From: Petunia secreta
Lineage: Eukaryota > Streptophyta > Magnoliopsida > Solanales > Solanaceae
Reading direction: 5' to 3'
Length of the DNA: 64,000 nt
Assembly: GCA_029990175.1 (NCBI GenBank)
Contig: JARKIP010000030.1
Location: 18,288,217-18,352,216, forward strand
In this document: piece after piece, positions 9,720 to 21,650 of the stretch
Position numbering within the stretch: position 1 is the stretch's first letter
Layout of the letters: each line of letters opens with the position of its first letter
The notes under the pieces: model-generated
The model's input: only the letters and a program-made list of their open reading frames with translations
Told to the model about the DNA's origin: nothing
The model's database searches: none
Position numbers and translations under genes: made by a program

Positions 9720-12410
9720 ACCTTGACATCTACATAACCATATAGTTTAACCAGCTAACACTCAACGTTCTTAGGGATAAACATCTATCTTTGCAAGCTT
9801 CCTCTTTAGGTAACTTTTCAAACTTCCTTTCTGGTGTATTTCTTGCACAATATTCCTCACAATAGCTGTAGCATTTGTCTTCACTTGCTGGAATGCTCTT
9901 GAATTACTCTCCCTCCATATATGGTGGACATCTTCTATAAGTGTCATTCTATGAATCTTTGCAACTACACTCTTACCTTTTGCGAATTTGACCCTCCGCT
10001 CTAGCTCCTCATGTCATGGTAGTACCTATTCCTTGCCATTGCAATATTCTGGACCAAATATTTCTTGTCATGCTCTCACTTCCCACAAGGGCTTCCCTTT
10101 TATGTAGCATGCATGCATCCATTGTATCCATAATCCGTCATTTTTCCTGCTTATGGTCCACAACAACTTGCATATAGCTATTCTATTCCATGTTTTGACA
10201 TCAAGATGATTGATACCTCCAACAACCCTGGGTTTGCATTGTTTTTCTTAAGTAATAATGCTCTTTCAGATGTTGTTATTGCCCCTGTCCATTGTTGAAT
10301 GATTTTCTATGTAGGATAAAATCTGGGACCAATAGGTTTGAATAGCAAATAAGACAGACTTGATCAATTGGACTCTCCCACCATAAGACAAAAGTGTTTT
10401 GTCCAAGATGTAATTATTTCCAACATTATTTCTAGCAAAGGCTAGCATTAGCTTACATACAGTCTTTTGGTACTGAGGGGGACCTCCAAGTATTTGAAGG
10501 GAAGTTGAGCTTTGACAAATCTCACGACATTGATTATTTCATGTTGGGTGCTTTCATCTACTCCCCAAAGTACAGTGAGCTCGTCTCACTATTAGCTTGG
10601 AGTCCTGACACAACATAGAATTTCTCAAATCCTTCAAACATTAGTTTCACAGAGTGGACTTCCCCTCTTCTAAACAATAGCAAGTCATATGCAAAGTTAA
10701 GCTGCACAATGTTTAACTTTTCACATCTTGGATGGAAGTTGAAATCTGGGTTCTTGGTTAGTTGTTTTAGTATCACGGTCAAGTATTCCATTGCTAGCAT
10801 AAAATGAAATGGGGACATAAGATCTCCTTGCCTAAGCCTTTTCTTATCTAGTAACGGCTTTGTGGGTTTCCTGTTAACCATGATTGAATAGGAAACCGTC
10901 TTGACACATATTGTGATCCATTGTAGAAATTGATCAGGGAAATTTAGGTATTGAAGAACTTGCTCTAGGTATGACCATTCAATGAAATCATAAGCCTTCC
11001 TCATATCAATCTTAATCATGCACATATGAGAGGTGCCTTTCATTCCGTACCTCTTTACTAATTCATAGCTCATAGTGATGTTTTCAGTGATCACTCTTCA
11101 TGGTTAAAAAACTGAGTGGTTGATGTCCACAAGCTTGTCCATAACAATCTGCATTCTCTTTGTAAGCACTTTGGAGATAATCTTGCATATGGTAGTTCAA
11201 TAGGAGTTTGGTCTAAACTTAGTGACCTTTGATGGATATTTAACTTTAGGATCAATAACTGTGGTGTAATTAATAGGTTTATATAGGTTTCCTGTTAAGA
11301 AGAATTATTGCACAACCTCTATGAGTTCTCCACCAATCACTTGCCATGTTTCTTAAATAAGTATGCATTCATTCCATTACAACTAGGGTCTTTAAGATCT
11401 CCTATATTAAACTACCTTATATATTTCCTCTGTTGGGACATGCTTTAAGAGGCCAAGCTATTAATCTTTATTCAGCACACTACCAGCTCTTGATATTAGG
11501 ATTGATGGCAGTTAAATGATTAGCTGTTGTGCCTAGCAGGCCTTTGTAGAACCCCAGAATTTCCTGTTCTATTTCTTCTTATTTGTGAACTGTATCACCA
11601 GCATTAGTGACCAAACTATGAATGTTGTTTTGAGCAGTTATGTTCTTACCATCAAAGAAGAAAGAGATATTAGCATCCCCTAACTTGTGCCATTACTTTA
11701 GATTTCTGCCTCATTACATTTTCTCTAATATTAGACCATTTTTTCAGTTGTTGCTTTAATTGTTGTTCAGTGTTCACTAATTCAATCTATTTGCAGGCCC
11801 TAATTTGTTCCTATGTTGCAGCTAGTTGGTCTCGAATTGCTTTTAGTTTCTGCCCAATGTCCCCAAACTCCATACTTGTCAAGGTTTACAAACCAACCTT
11901 CACTTTTTTATTTTCTACTAGACATCTCTCATGGAGTCGTGATGTTTTGTTATTTCCCATGTTTCACTACTACCTTGATGAAATCCTCATGCTCAGCCAA
12001 GTAGTTATTGAACTTGAAAGACCTAGGTCCATTAGTAGTAATTCCTTCCAACTGTAGACCGATAGGTGAGTGATTAGAGTATCCTAGACTTGGAACATTG
12101 ACCTCTAGTATCTCCATCTCTTTCATCCATTGGTCATTGACAATAGCTCTATCTAGTTTTCTTAATACATGCCCATTTCAATTATGCTTCATGAATTGGA
12201 GTTCCCACCTTTCTGTCATAAACTCATGACTGCATTTAATCTCTCATTGCTATCCAAGCTATTTGACATACACTATGTAGCACTCTCATTTTTTTCCATA
12301 AACCTTTCCTACCCTCAATAGTGTGAAGTCCATTGATGGCTATAAAGTTGAATTGTCTCCTGCTATTTTTAATATTCACGGCCCCATGTATGCTTTGCAT
12401 AGATACATGA
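9720..12410 (-). mobile_element. L1-like LINE ORF2 relic
   Basis: Read on the minus strand, the segments fall in LINE ORF2 order. Endonuclease end motifs come first (near 12,300 'NGLHTIEGRKGLWKKM'; near 12,030 'GPRSFKFNNYLAEHEDF'). The RT palm is at 11094-10558. The post-RT 'SYGGRVQLIKSVLFAIQTYW' is at 10448-10266. A zinc-finger-like tail (zf-RVT type) runs to about 9780. Many stops and frameshifts separate them. The 5' side ends at the Tat-like LTR that starts at 12415, and the start of the endonuclease is missing. No poly-A tail was located, so the 3' limit is approximate. Confidence 0.8.
10558..11094 (-). pseudogene. LINE reverse transcriptase domain
   Basis: The best preserved LINE piece is 178 codons. 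It has 'MIKIDMRKAYDFIEWSYLEQVL' split as the RT A box, 'RQGDLMSPFHFMLAMEYL' as the B box, and 'LNFAYDLLLF' where active LINEs have F/YADD. The second residue of the catalytic box is therefore changed (A-Y-D in place of A-D-D), so it would be inactive. It belongs to the plant L1 superfamily. Confidence 0.85.
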
Positions 12411-12414
12411 GTAA

Positions 12415-13310
<896 letters not shown>

Positions 13311-14594
13311 TGATCACGCCCAACTACGCACTACAAAAGGGACTAAGCGGCCGCGATAAATATAGCTCGGTACTTAAAGTCCTGAGGTCGAATCCTATAG
13401 AGAATACTCGAAATCTAGGTGCTAATCTAACTAACTTATCTAATCAATTAACTTCGAAAGTTTATATTCTTATGATGGTTTCAATATAATAACTAATTAA
13501 TAATAAAATAAATAGCAAAGTAGTAAGAAATAGATCAGGTCAATGGTTTAGAAGCTTAGAATTGATCTACCCAACTCCTACTCATGTCTTGGAACAATCC
13601 ATTAATGTTAACTTGCTTCTTCCTATTGAACACTTGCTCCAAATTCACAACTATTCACTCCCGTGTAATAGTTGTAACTTTCAATAACCAACTTTCCAAT
13701 TAATTAATGAAGATACGTAGGACTACAAGTATGGTTCACAATCGGGGTCAATGGTTACAAATCACCTTTTTTACAACCTAAGTAATGCCTTTGTTTTAGG
13801 TTGAAATATTGCTAAGTGTTTAACCATAATTCATTAATTTATCCCTAGATGCACAAGAATAAAGAGCACAATCAATTGGGAGCTCTATCAATCAATAGCA
13901 TACAAATCATAAACACTTAGATAGGAAGGTTAACAAGTTTCATTCATTAAAGCAATAATTCATAACACATAAGTATTGGAGTGGTTCAATCAACCCTAGA
14001 ATGGATGACTTAGCCACTCATATTCATGATAATCATGTCAATGTAATTCATGAATAAATAAATTACAAAAAGTAAGGAAGAATTTAGGAAAATCTCTTGA
14101 GTTCTTGAAGTCTCTGAAGCTCTAGCCTCCTTTTGTGCTTCTTTCCAGTCTAAAGTTCATAAAGGAGGCAAGAGAAGCTTTTATACCATGTAGGAAACTA
14201 AGCAAATAGTTCAAAAAGCCCTTAAATTTTCACCTAAAATTTCTGCTTCGTGTGGCGCCCGCGTGCCACGCGGACTCAATTTTTTCAGAAAATTTGGCTC
14301 GTGTGGTGCTCGCGTCTTCGGCCTAACTGAGCTGAAATTTTATTTCACTTCTAGGCAAAAACTCTATTTCTTCTCGTGTTACTCGCGTGACAACGGATCA
14401 CTTGAAATCTTCAATATCTTCATTTTTAAATAAAAAACTTGTACTTTTTTCCTCAGTTCACCATGTTCAATTCCTACAACATAAAATACACCAAATAAGA
14501 GCAATTTCGTTCAAAGTACCAAAAAATATCATAAGTCGAAGCATGAATACGAGGCAAAAATAAAGGAAATATAGTAATATCTAGCCTCGTATCA
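13311..14594 (-). repeat. W 3' LTR
   Basis: This 1284-bp LTR reads TGATACGAGG...GTGATCA on the minus strand. A TATA box (GGTATAAAAG) lies at 14178-14187. A GC-rich dyad block lies upstream of it at 14251-14274, in otherwise AT-rich sequence. It aligns with the copy at 18739-20018 with scattered substitutions and small indels. Confidence 0.9.
14178..14274 (-). promoter_or_regulatory. W promoter: TATA box plus GC-rich dyad block
   Basis: GGTATAAAAG at 14187-14178 (minus) is preceded 65-95 bp upstream by a block whose arms GTGGC/GCCAC and GCGTG/CACGC are inverted repeats. The right LTR keeps the TATA at 19604-19613 and a slightly altered block near 19678-19700. Confidence 0.55.
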
Positions 14595-14607
14595 ACACCC
14601 TACACTT
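14595..14607 (-). other. W polypurine tract
   Basis: On the minus strand AAGTGTAGGGTGT abuts the LTR start TGATACG. Upstream is the CTCGAGGACGAGCAAAAG word that is also present in Y (CTCGAGGGCGAGCAAAGG). Confidence 0.7.
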
Positions 14608-16440
14608 AAACTTTTGCTCGTCCTCGAGCAACTTATACCTTGAACTCAAGATGCAGCAAAACAACCTACAACGATGACTTGGGTTTATACAGACACTTAA
14701 CAAGTTGCATATGCAGTAATCATACCTTATTCACACAAAATCCATGCCAAGAATATTTAAAAACAGTCAAGTGCACCAAATTAACCTCCTAATCCCACAT
14801 CAACTCCAGACTCAGTCAATAATTCATGCAAGTACTCACTCATTCAAGAGACTAATAAAAGAGTTCACTTCTCGTAAACCATGTGCTGTCACAATCAAAT
14901 CAAAAAGTAGAGAAGGAATTTACTCAAGAGAATGATCATGAACGAAAAGTTCACATATAGATAAAGCACTCACTCTCAGAAAAGAACTCACATGCAACAT
15001 AAGACGTACCATAAGCTTGCCCTTAGTGTAGAACTCGACTCATGTCTATCTACTCGGCTAAGATCAATTAGGACTTCTTTAGATTGTAATGTAGGTAATG
15101 GGACGGGTAGGATACATATAGGTAATAGTGACTGACCACCCCAAGCAATTTAATACACCACAATTAATTCAATATTTTTTCTCCCAAACAATCTTTCTTT
15201 TACCAGCACAAAGTCAACTTTTACCAATATTTTTCATTAAGCAAAGGTAGGAGCTAATGATAGGGACGACTCTTTTTTTTCCTTTCAAACTCATTTTTTT
15301 TTTATTTTTTCAATTATTGCACAATATCTCAAGCTTTCACTTTTTTTCTTTTTTTTTTCTGCTAAATCCCTCCAAATAGCATCCTCCTAAGCACCTTTTG
15401 TCTTCCTCCAGAAACCATACTTTCCCGCTTTATTCACTAACCTTTTTGGCTCATAACACTACAAGCAACTCATAGATATTTAGCACAAGAACTACGAATC
15501 CTAATAGCTATCAAAGAAAAGGCTACAGGCTCAAAAGAGTTAGCTAAGGTTATTTTCATTGGTAACTTCTAATTCTGAAGCTTTAAGCTAATTGGCTATG
15601 AAAGGAATGACTATATCACTTCCTAACCGAGCAAACTTCTCATTTCAATTTGCACACACACAGGGCAAGTTCTAGACATCAAGTATTAAACATGGAGAAA
15701 ACAAAATCTTTTCTCATACATGGCACATAACATACTCAAAATGGCTCAATTCGCGCTCTTAAACAAAGTAAACACAAACAAACTCTTAAGAAAATCTAGA
15801 GTCAACATTATGATCATAGGTCTCAAATAATGCACTCGGCGTTTCTCAAGGCAAAAATATTATGATAGAATATATGCATGAAATCCACATACCCCAAATC
15901 AAGTATCTATATAAAACTAGTCAAAGTGGAGCTAAGACTATCCCATCCAATTACTACACTCTAATCCTAAAAAAAAATCTACCTATACTCGGTTCAAACT
16001 ACCTCCTTTGGAAAAGAACCGATGCACAAAGAAAAACCAACGGGGATTATAAATACAAATAGGAAGACTCCCACCCCATACTTAAAATCAAGCATTTCCC
16101 TTAATGCACTAAAACTAAAAACTAAGGGTGATAGAGAAACTCCCTGGGGCTCTAAGCCCGAAGAATATCCTTGTGAGCTTCCTTCGGGCACGAGGTACTC
16201 AGACTTCCCCCCTAGCAGGACTTCATCTTCAAGCATGCTGGGTTTGCAGACACCCCATATTTAGACTCCAAACCAGTTGAAACCTGCAAAACAAAGAAAC
16301 TCACCAAGTAACATCCTTCAAAAGATAACACTTTTTTTTTTATATTTTAAATATTTTTTATCTTTTTTTTACTTGTTTACAATTACAATCACGGGTTGCC
16401 TCCTGAGAAGAGCCTTATTTAATGTCGTGGCACGACATAA
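14608..16440 (-). other. W 3' untranslated region
   Basis: About 1.8 kb has no coding signal. Its order of conserved words matches the 3' region of Y: 'GCTTGCCCTTAGTGTAGAAC', 'GGGACGGGTAGGATACATA', 'GGGCAAGTTCTAGACAT' and poly-T stretches. This shows common ancestry of the two families. At its start (16392-16436) is the post-pol motif with the palindrome GTCGTGGCACGAC (16424-16436). Short plus-strand frames here are not genes. Confidence 0.7.
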
Positions 16441-17090
16441 TCAGCTCAACCTATGGCTCATCCAGGCTTGCATGTATGCATACACAAACAATTCACATCA
16501 TCACAATATCCCTTCAGCATTTTACCAATATCAACTTCTATTTCTTCATCTTACAACTTCAAAGTCATCTTTCCTTTATCAACATCAATCACTGCTCTAC
16601 TAGTAGCCAAGAATGGATGGCCTAAGATAATTGGAACATCTTTATCAACGGGGCAATCAAGAACCACAAAATCTACTGAAAACATGAAACTACCCACATG
16701 CACAAGTACATCCTTAACTATTCCAACGAGGTACTTTTGTCATTTATCTGCCAGCTAGATTTGCATTGAAGTCTCTCTCAAGCCTGTCAAATCCAACTTA
16801 TTGTATACTTCCGGCGACATCAGATTAATGCTTGCACCAGAATCACATAAGGACTTACCAATTATGAGATCACCAATAGAGCACGGGACTGTAAAACTAC
16901 CAGAATCTTACGTTTTTTTAGCTATAGGCTTTGTGATGCTACACACCTTATTCAACTGGACCATCTCTACTTCATTAAAGTCAACCTTCTTAGATAGAAG
17001 ATCTTTCAATAATTATGCATATCCTAGAACCTCTCGCATAACCTCCATGAAAAGCATAGTAAACTTCAATTATTTCAAAAAATAAAAAAC
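16440..17090 (-). pseudogene. W retropepsin-like protease
   Basis: On the minus strand the frame gives 'GSFTVPCSIGDLIIGKSLC', then the active site 'DSGASINLMSPEVYNKL' (D-S-G codons at 16845-16837). It closes with 'VDFVVLDCPVDKDVPIILG' followed by 'HPFLATSRAVIDV', the usual end of a gypsy aspartic protease. Stop codons occur before the active site, after 'ETSMQI' and shortly after. The frame ends near 16450 without RT. Confidence 0.8.
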
Positions 17091-17199
17091 TTTATTAAAG
17101 TTCAAACCTTTTTGTTGCTTTGCCAATCTTTGAAGAAAAGGAGGTGGTGGAGTTTTTGTCTTGGAGTTCTGCTCCCTTGACACTTTATCTTGTTCAACC

Positions 17200-18622
17200 A
17201 TCCTCTAGGCTTTTATATCAGGTTCTTTGGCAATTACATTCTCAGTACCAAGGACATGTTCTGGAGTAGTCTCTTTCTCAGCATGATCATTGCCAGCCAG
17301 TTTGGCAGAGTCATCAACATGCTCAATATTTGGCATAGTGGGTAGTGCACCTTTAGCTAATTCTTGCTCCTTGTCCAAGTCTCTACCATTCCTCAAAGTG
17401 ACTGCTATCAATTGATAAGGATTTGGATCCTAGGATTCACAACAGTGTCGCCCGGCAAAGCACCCTGAGGTCTATTATGTAAAGCTAGGGACAGTTGTCC
17501 CAACTTGGTCTCTATACCTTTTATTGCAGTGTCATGTGCTGTCACTTGGTCTTGAAGCTGCTTATTAAATCCCATCATAGCCTGCACCATAGTCTTAATC
17601 TCAGCTATATCATTCGCTTGCTGTAAGGGTAAAGTTGCTTGTTGTTGCACTGACATAAATTGACCCTGTTGATTGTGTTGTTGGTGCTGCCTATAATTCA
17701 CGAAGTTCACATCTTCAGTACCAGAAAGCAAATCAAAATCTTGAAAAATTACCAAGATCGAGGACTTGAGTATGTGCCCATGAGTCCACTTGGTTAACAG
17801 GTTTTTGCATCTTCTCGTTTAGTTGTTTCGACATAACATCAAGTGTAGTCTGCAACTTTGACATTTGTTCTTCCATTGCAGAAGTAGTACTAATAGCTAA
17901 ATCCCCCGTACCTAGGCCAATAGATGCATCTCTTTTAAGCCAGCCTGAGTTTTGAGCCATTACATCAAGCAGGGGCTTCGCTTAAGTAAATGTTTTACTA
18001 AAAAACGCTCATCCAGCTGCTGCATCCAAAGTGCTCTTAATTTGATCTCCCATGCCCATGTAGATCCTTTGCCCCAACATTTTGTCATGGTACCAAATAC
18101 CATGATGAGGACACTTTCTCAAATAACCTTTAAATCTCTCCCAAGCTTCTGGCAAAGTCTCTAGCGGGTTCTGCCAAAATATAAGTATTTCATCAACTAG
18201 CCTGACAGTCTCATTGGGTGGAAAGAACTTCTTCATGAACTTTATCGCCAAGTCATACCACGACGCAATAGAATTAACTGACAATGAGTCCAACCAATCA
18301 CTGGCATCTTCCATTAGCGAGAATGGAACAACACCATTTTCACAACCTCTATTGGCACTCGAGCCTATTTTTGAATTTCACAAACCCTTATGAACTTTTT
18401 CTAATGCTTTTGAGGATCATCAATAGTTCTACCTGCAAATAAACTAGCATTAGCAAGCAAAGCCACCATCATCTGGGTGATGTAAAAATTTTCTGCCTCG
18501 AATGTTGGGAGCAGAATAGCAGACGCCAGATTCCCAGCCACAGGTTGCGCGAACGCATTAAGAGCCAAATCTTGAGCCATCCTGAATTCTTCGGGATATG
18601 AACTTTCAATTGTAAACACCAA
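17200..18622 (-). pseudogene. W gag (Athila-like), broken
   Basis: The start is taken as the ATG at 18622, about 80 bp after the primer site. The core gag domain at 18314-18009 has 'WLDSLSVNSIASWYDLAIKF', 'FFPPNETVRLVDEI', 'EAWERFKGYLRKCPHHGI' and 'STLDAAAG', which is the Athila/Tat form of the retrotransposon gag domain. A glutamine-rich linker with coiled-coil character (17755-17408) ends in 'RPQGALPGDTVVNPR', and 'AVTLRNGRDL' at 17400 leads toward protease. At least four stops or frameshifts break it. Confidence 0.85.
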
Positions 18623-18700
18623 AGAAACGAGATTAAGATGACAAGAGTGAAGTTAATAGAAAACTAAAATCAATATCTTAAAACCTAAATAACACCGTGT

Positions 18701-18717
18701 TCCCGGCAATGGCACCA
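18701..18717 (-). other. W primer binding site (tRNA-Asp type)
   Basis: The minus strand reads TGGTGCCATTGCCGGGA, close to the complement of a plant tRNA-Asp 3' end (TGGCGCCGTTGCCGGGG). It is 21 bp from the LTR end instead of the few bases normally expected. The intervening DNA contains a second copy of the AAAATTTGATGGCGC junction sequence. Confidence 0.7.
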
Positions 18718-18738
18718 AAATTTGATGGCGCCAAAATT

Positions 18739-20018
18739 TGATGGCGCTCAACTACGCACTACAAAAGGGACTAAGCGGTCGCGGCAAATATAGCTCGGTA
18801 CTTAAAGTCCTGAGGTCGAATCCCATAGAGAATACTCGAAATCTAGTTGCTAATCTAACTAACTTATCTAATCAATTAACTTCGAAAGTTTATATTCTTA
18901 TGATGGTTTCAATATAACAACTAATTAACAATACAACAAATAGCAAAGTAGTAAGAAATAGATTAGGTCAAGGGTTTAGAAGCCTAGGATTGATCTACCC
19001 AGCTCCTACTCATGTCTTAGAATAATGCATTAATAGATTTAACTTGCTTCTTCCTATTGAACACTTGCTCCAAATTCTATTCACTCCCGTGTAATAATTG
19101 TAACTTTCAATAACCAACTTTCCAATTAATTGATAAAGATACGTAGGACTACAAGTATGGTTCACGATCAGGGTCAATGGTCGCAAATCACCTTTTTGAC
19201 AACCTAAGTAATGCCTTTGTTTTAGGTTGAAATATTGCTAAGTGTTTAACTATAATTCATGAATCTATCCCTAGATGCACAAGAATAAAGATCACAATCA
19301 GTTGGGAGCTCTACCAATCAATAGCATACAAATCATAAACACTAAGATAGGAAGGTTAACAAGTTTCATTCATTAAAACAATAATTCATAACACATAAGT
19401 ATTGGAGTGGTTCAATCAACCCTAGAATGGATGACTTAGCCACTCATACTCATGATAATCATGTCAATGTAATTCATGAATATATAAATTACAAAAAGTA
19501 AGGAAGAATTTAGGAAAATCTCTTGAGTTCTTGAAGTCCCCGAAGCTCTAACCTCCTTTTTGCTTCTTTCCCAGTCTAAAGTTCATAAAGGAGGAAAGAG
19601 AAGCTTTTATACCCTGTAGAAACTAAGCAAATAGTCCAAAAAGCCTTTAAATTTTCGCTCAAAATTTCTGTTTCATGTGACGCCCGCGTGCCACGCGGAC
19701 TCAATTTTTTCAGTCAATTCAGCTCGCGTGGTGCTCGCGTATTCGGCCTAACTGAGCTGAAATTTTTCTTCACTTCTAGGCAGAAACTCTATTTCTTTCT
19801 GTGTTACTCGCATGGCACACGGATCACTTGAAATCTTCAATATCTTAATTTTAAAATAAAAAGCTTGCACTTTTTCCTCAATTCACCATGTCAATTCCTA
19901 CAACATAAAACACACCAAATAAGAGCAATTCAGTTCAAAGTACCAACACATATAAGAAGTCGAAGCATGAAAACGAGGCGATAATTAAAAAAAAATAGTA
20001 AGATCTAGTCTCATATCA
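18739..20018 (-). repeat. W 5' LTR
   Basis: This 1280-bp LTR is the partner of the copy at 13311. It ends (minus) in ...GAGCGCCATCA before the primer-site region. TATA lies at 19604-19613. Confidence 0.9.
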
Positions 20019-20023
20019 CTGAT

Positions 20024-21600
20024 TTAATAAATACACTAGTTGTGTGAATAAGAACTGATTTTGCATGGATCTGGTACTAGTTATATGATTTTTGATAGTT
20101 TTAACTTGATTCAAACATGAAAACCATACTATATAAAGTACATTAGAAGCTTCATTTTAGTAAAGATGGAGTTTTTGCCTGCATATGAACTCTTATAGTC
20201 ATAACTTAGCTAAAATCAAGGCTTTGAGAGTGTTCTAGATTCTATGAAGCAGTAAAAGCTGTGACGAATCTGTATATCCTGTTTTGATTAGAGTTAAGTC
20301 AGGTTTGGTTCTAGTTTGTTGAAAGGGATGGATTCTATAGTTGGAATGGGTGTTTTCTGGCTTGTGTGAGATGAAAAGGGAATGCAGCAGGCCATAGTGT
20401 GTTCCTCGTCTGGTTGTTGAGTTTAAAGAGGTAGTTGCTGTAGATTCTGTGAGGCAGTGAGGGAGCTGCAGGCTGTGAAAGGTGTCTGGGCAGTGGGAGG
20501 GTTTGCTATGTTGTTTTCAGGTAGTGAGGGGGTTGTTTTCATGTTAAAATGTAGGGATGTGCAGGAGTGGAGGGTGTTTATGCCCTGGTTGTTGTCTGAG
20601 TTTAAAAGGGTTGCGGGTCCTGTTTCTGGTTTTGGTTCTTTAATTTTTTAGGAGGTATGAAGGAGTAGAGGGGGTCAAGGGGTTTGGCTTTAGTTTGCAG
20701 GTAGTAGTAGTTTGTTTGTGTAGTAGAGAAGTTTGAGAGGTCTGGTTCCTGTTAGCTTGTAGAGTTGCTGCAAAGAGGTGAGGTGTTGTTCTGGTTAGGT
20801 GCAGGCTGTTAGTTGGGTACTTCGATTAAAAGGGTCCTTTCAAGACTTTTTTAGTTTAATAACCCTCTAGTTTTTTTCTTAGTAGAATGACCCTTTTCTT
20901 ATATTAGGGAGAATCAACACTTAAGCTGATATTTAGTTAAGTAAATAGTAATGGTGGGGGTGCCATCAAACTTTTTTATTTGCAGAATGGTCCTCAATAT
21001 ATATATATATATATATATGTGGGGGTGCCCTCAAACTTTTTTATTTGCAGAATGGTCCTCAATATATATATATCCAAATGGTAAATAAAGCTTTCTTTTT
21101 CTTTGCCACCATGATACCTCCAAGCAATGCTTTCTACTGAAAAAACCAACCACTTCCCTCTTCTTCTTTCTGCCTTCTCCATCATACCCGCCGCCGACTC
21201 AATCCCTATTTGGTCGGATTTTCACCAAAAAACACCACATTCTGCATAAAATTCATCTCTCATTCTTCTCCATCCTCTTTTGTCCCAAAATCTTGTTCAT
21301 ATTATGCACATTGTGCATAACTACAAAAATTAGGGCAAAAGTGATTCTCAATTTCTATGATGCATTTGGTGGGTATTGCTTGTTTGGTACTTTCAACCTT
21401 CTTTTCAGCTGGTAAGTGAGAAGAATACTTAATTATTATACAGATTTTATTATTTTTTGAATATTTTGCTCTTAGTTGATACCATCGACTTGAAGTTACA
21501 ACTTTTTGTACACCATTTATCGTATTGAATAAACCATTTGTCGATTGAATAGACTGTACGTTATTAATGAGAGACCGTATACTATTAGGTGGTGATTATT
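20024..21600. other. Sequence between W and the MULE gene; mostly unexplained
   Basis: The left part is probably the continuation of the Tat-like LTR interrupted by W, since CTGAT flanks W on both sides. I cannot fix where it ends. A ~66-bp tandem duplication with TA repeats lies at 20953-21075. From about 21,180 the sequence is likely upstream MULE sequence. A possible short first exon with a GGTAAGTG donor-like end occurs near 21,361-21,420. No complete gene is supported. Confidence 0.45.
20953..21075 (+). repeat. ~66-bp direct duplication with TA repeats
   Basis: The block beginning GTGGGGGTGCC.TCAAAC and ending in GGTCCTCAATATATAT occurs twice, separated only by the TA run. The copies are nearly identical, so the duplication is recent. 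Confidence 0.85.
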
Positions 21601-21650
21601 TTGGGGATTAGGTTGAGACCATTAAATGTTGGACTTGACATTCTAAATCT

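Larger units (their letters stand above)
13311..20018 (-). mobile_element. Element W: non-autonomous Athila-like gypsy element (gag-protease only)
   Basis: It is a complete element: LTRs at 13311-14594 and 18739-20018, bounded by a perfect 5-bp target duplication CTGAT at 13306-13310 and 20019-20023. On the minus strand the order is 5' LTR, tRNA-Asp-type primer site, gag, protease, a long 3' untranslated region, a purine tract and the 3' LTR. The protease is followed directly by the motif that normally lies after integrase, so RT, RNase H and integrase have been lost or were never present. gag carries stops, so the copy would need proteins from elsewhere to move. It is inserted in the Tat-like LTR. 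Confidence 0.9.

Noticed and set aside
11770..12057. Plus-strand 95-codon ORF
   Set aside because: The minus strand of the same stretch reads as LINE endonuclease, so the plus frame is a shadow.
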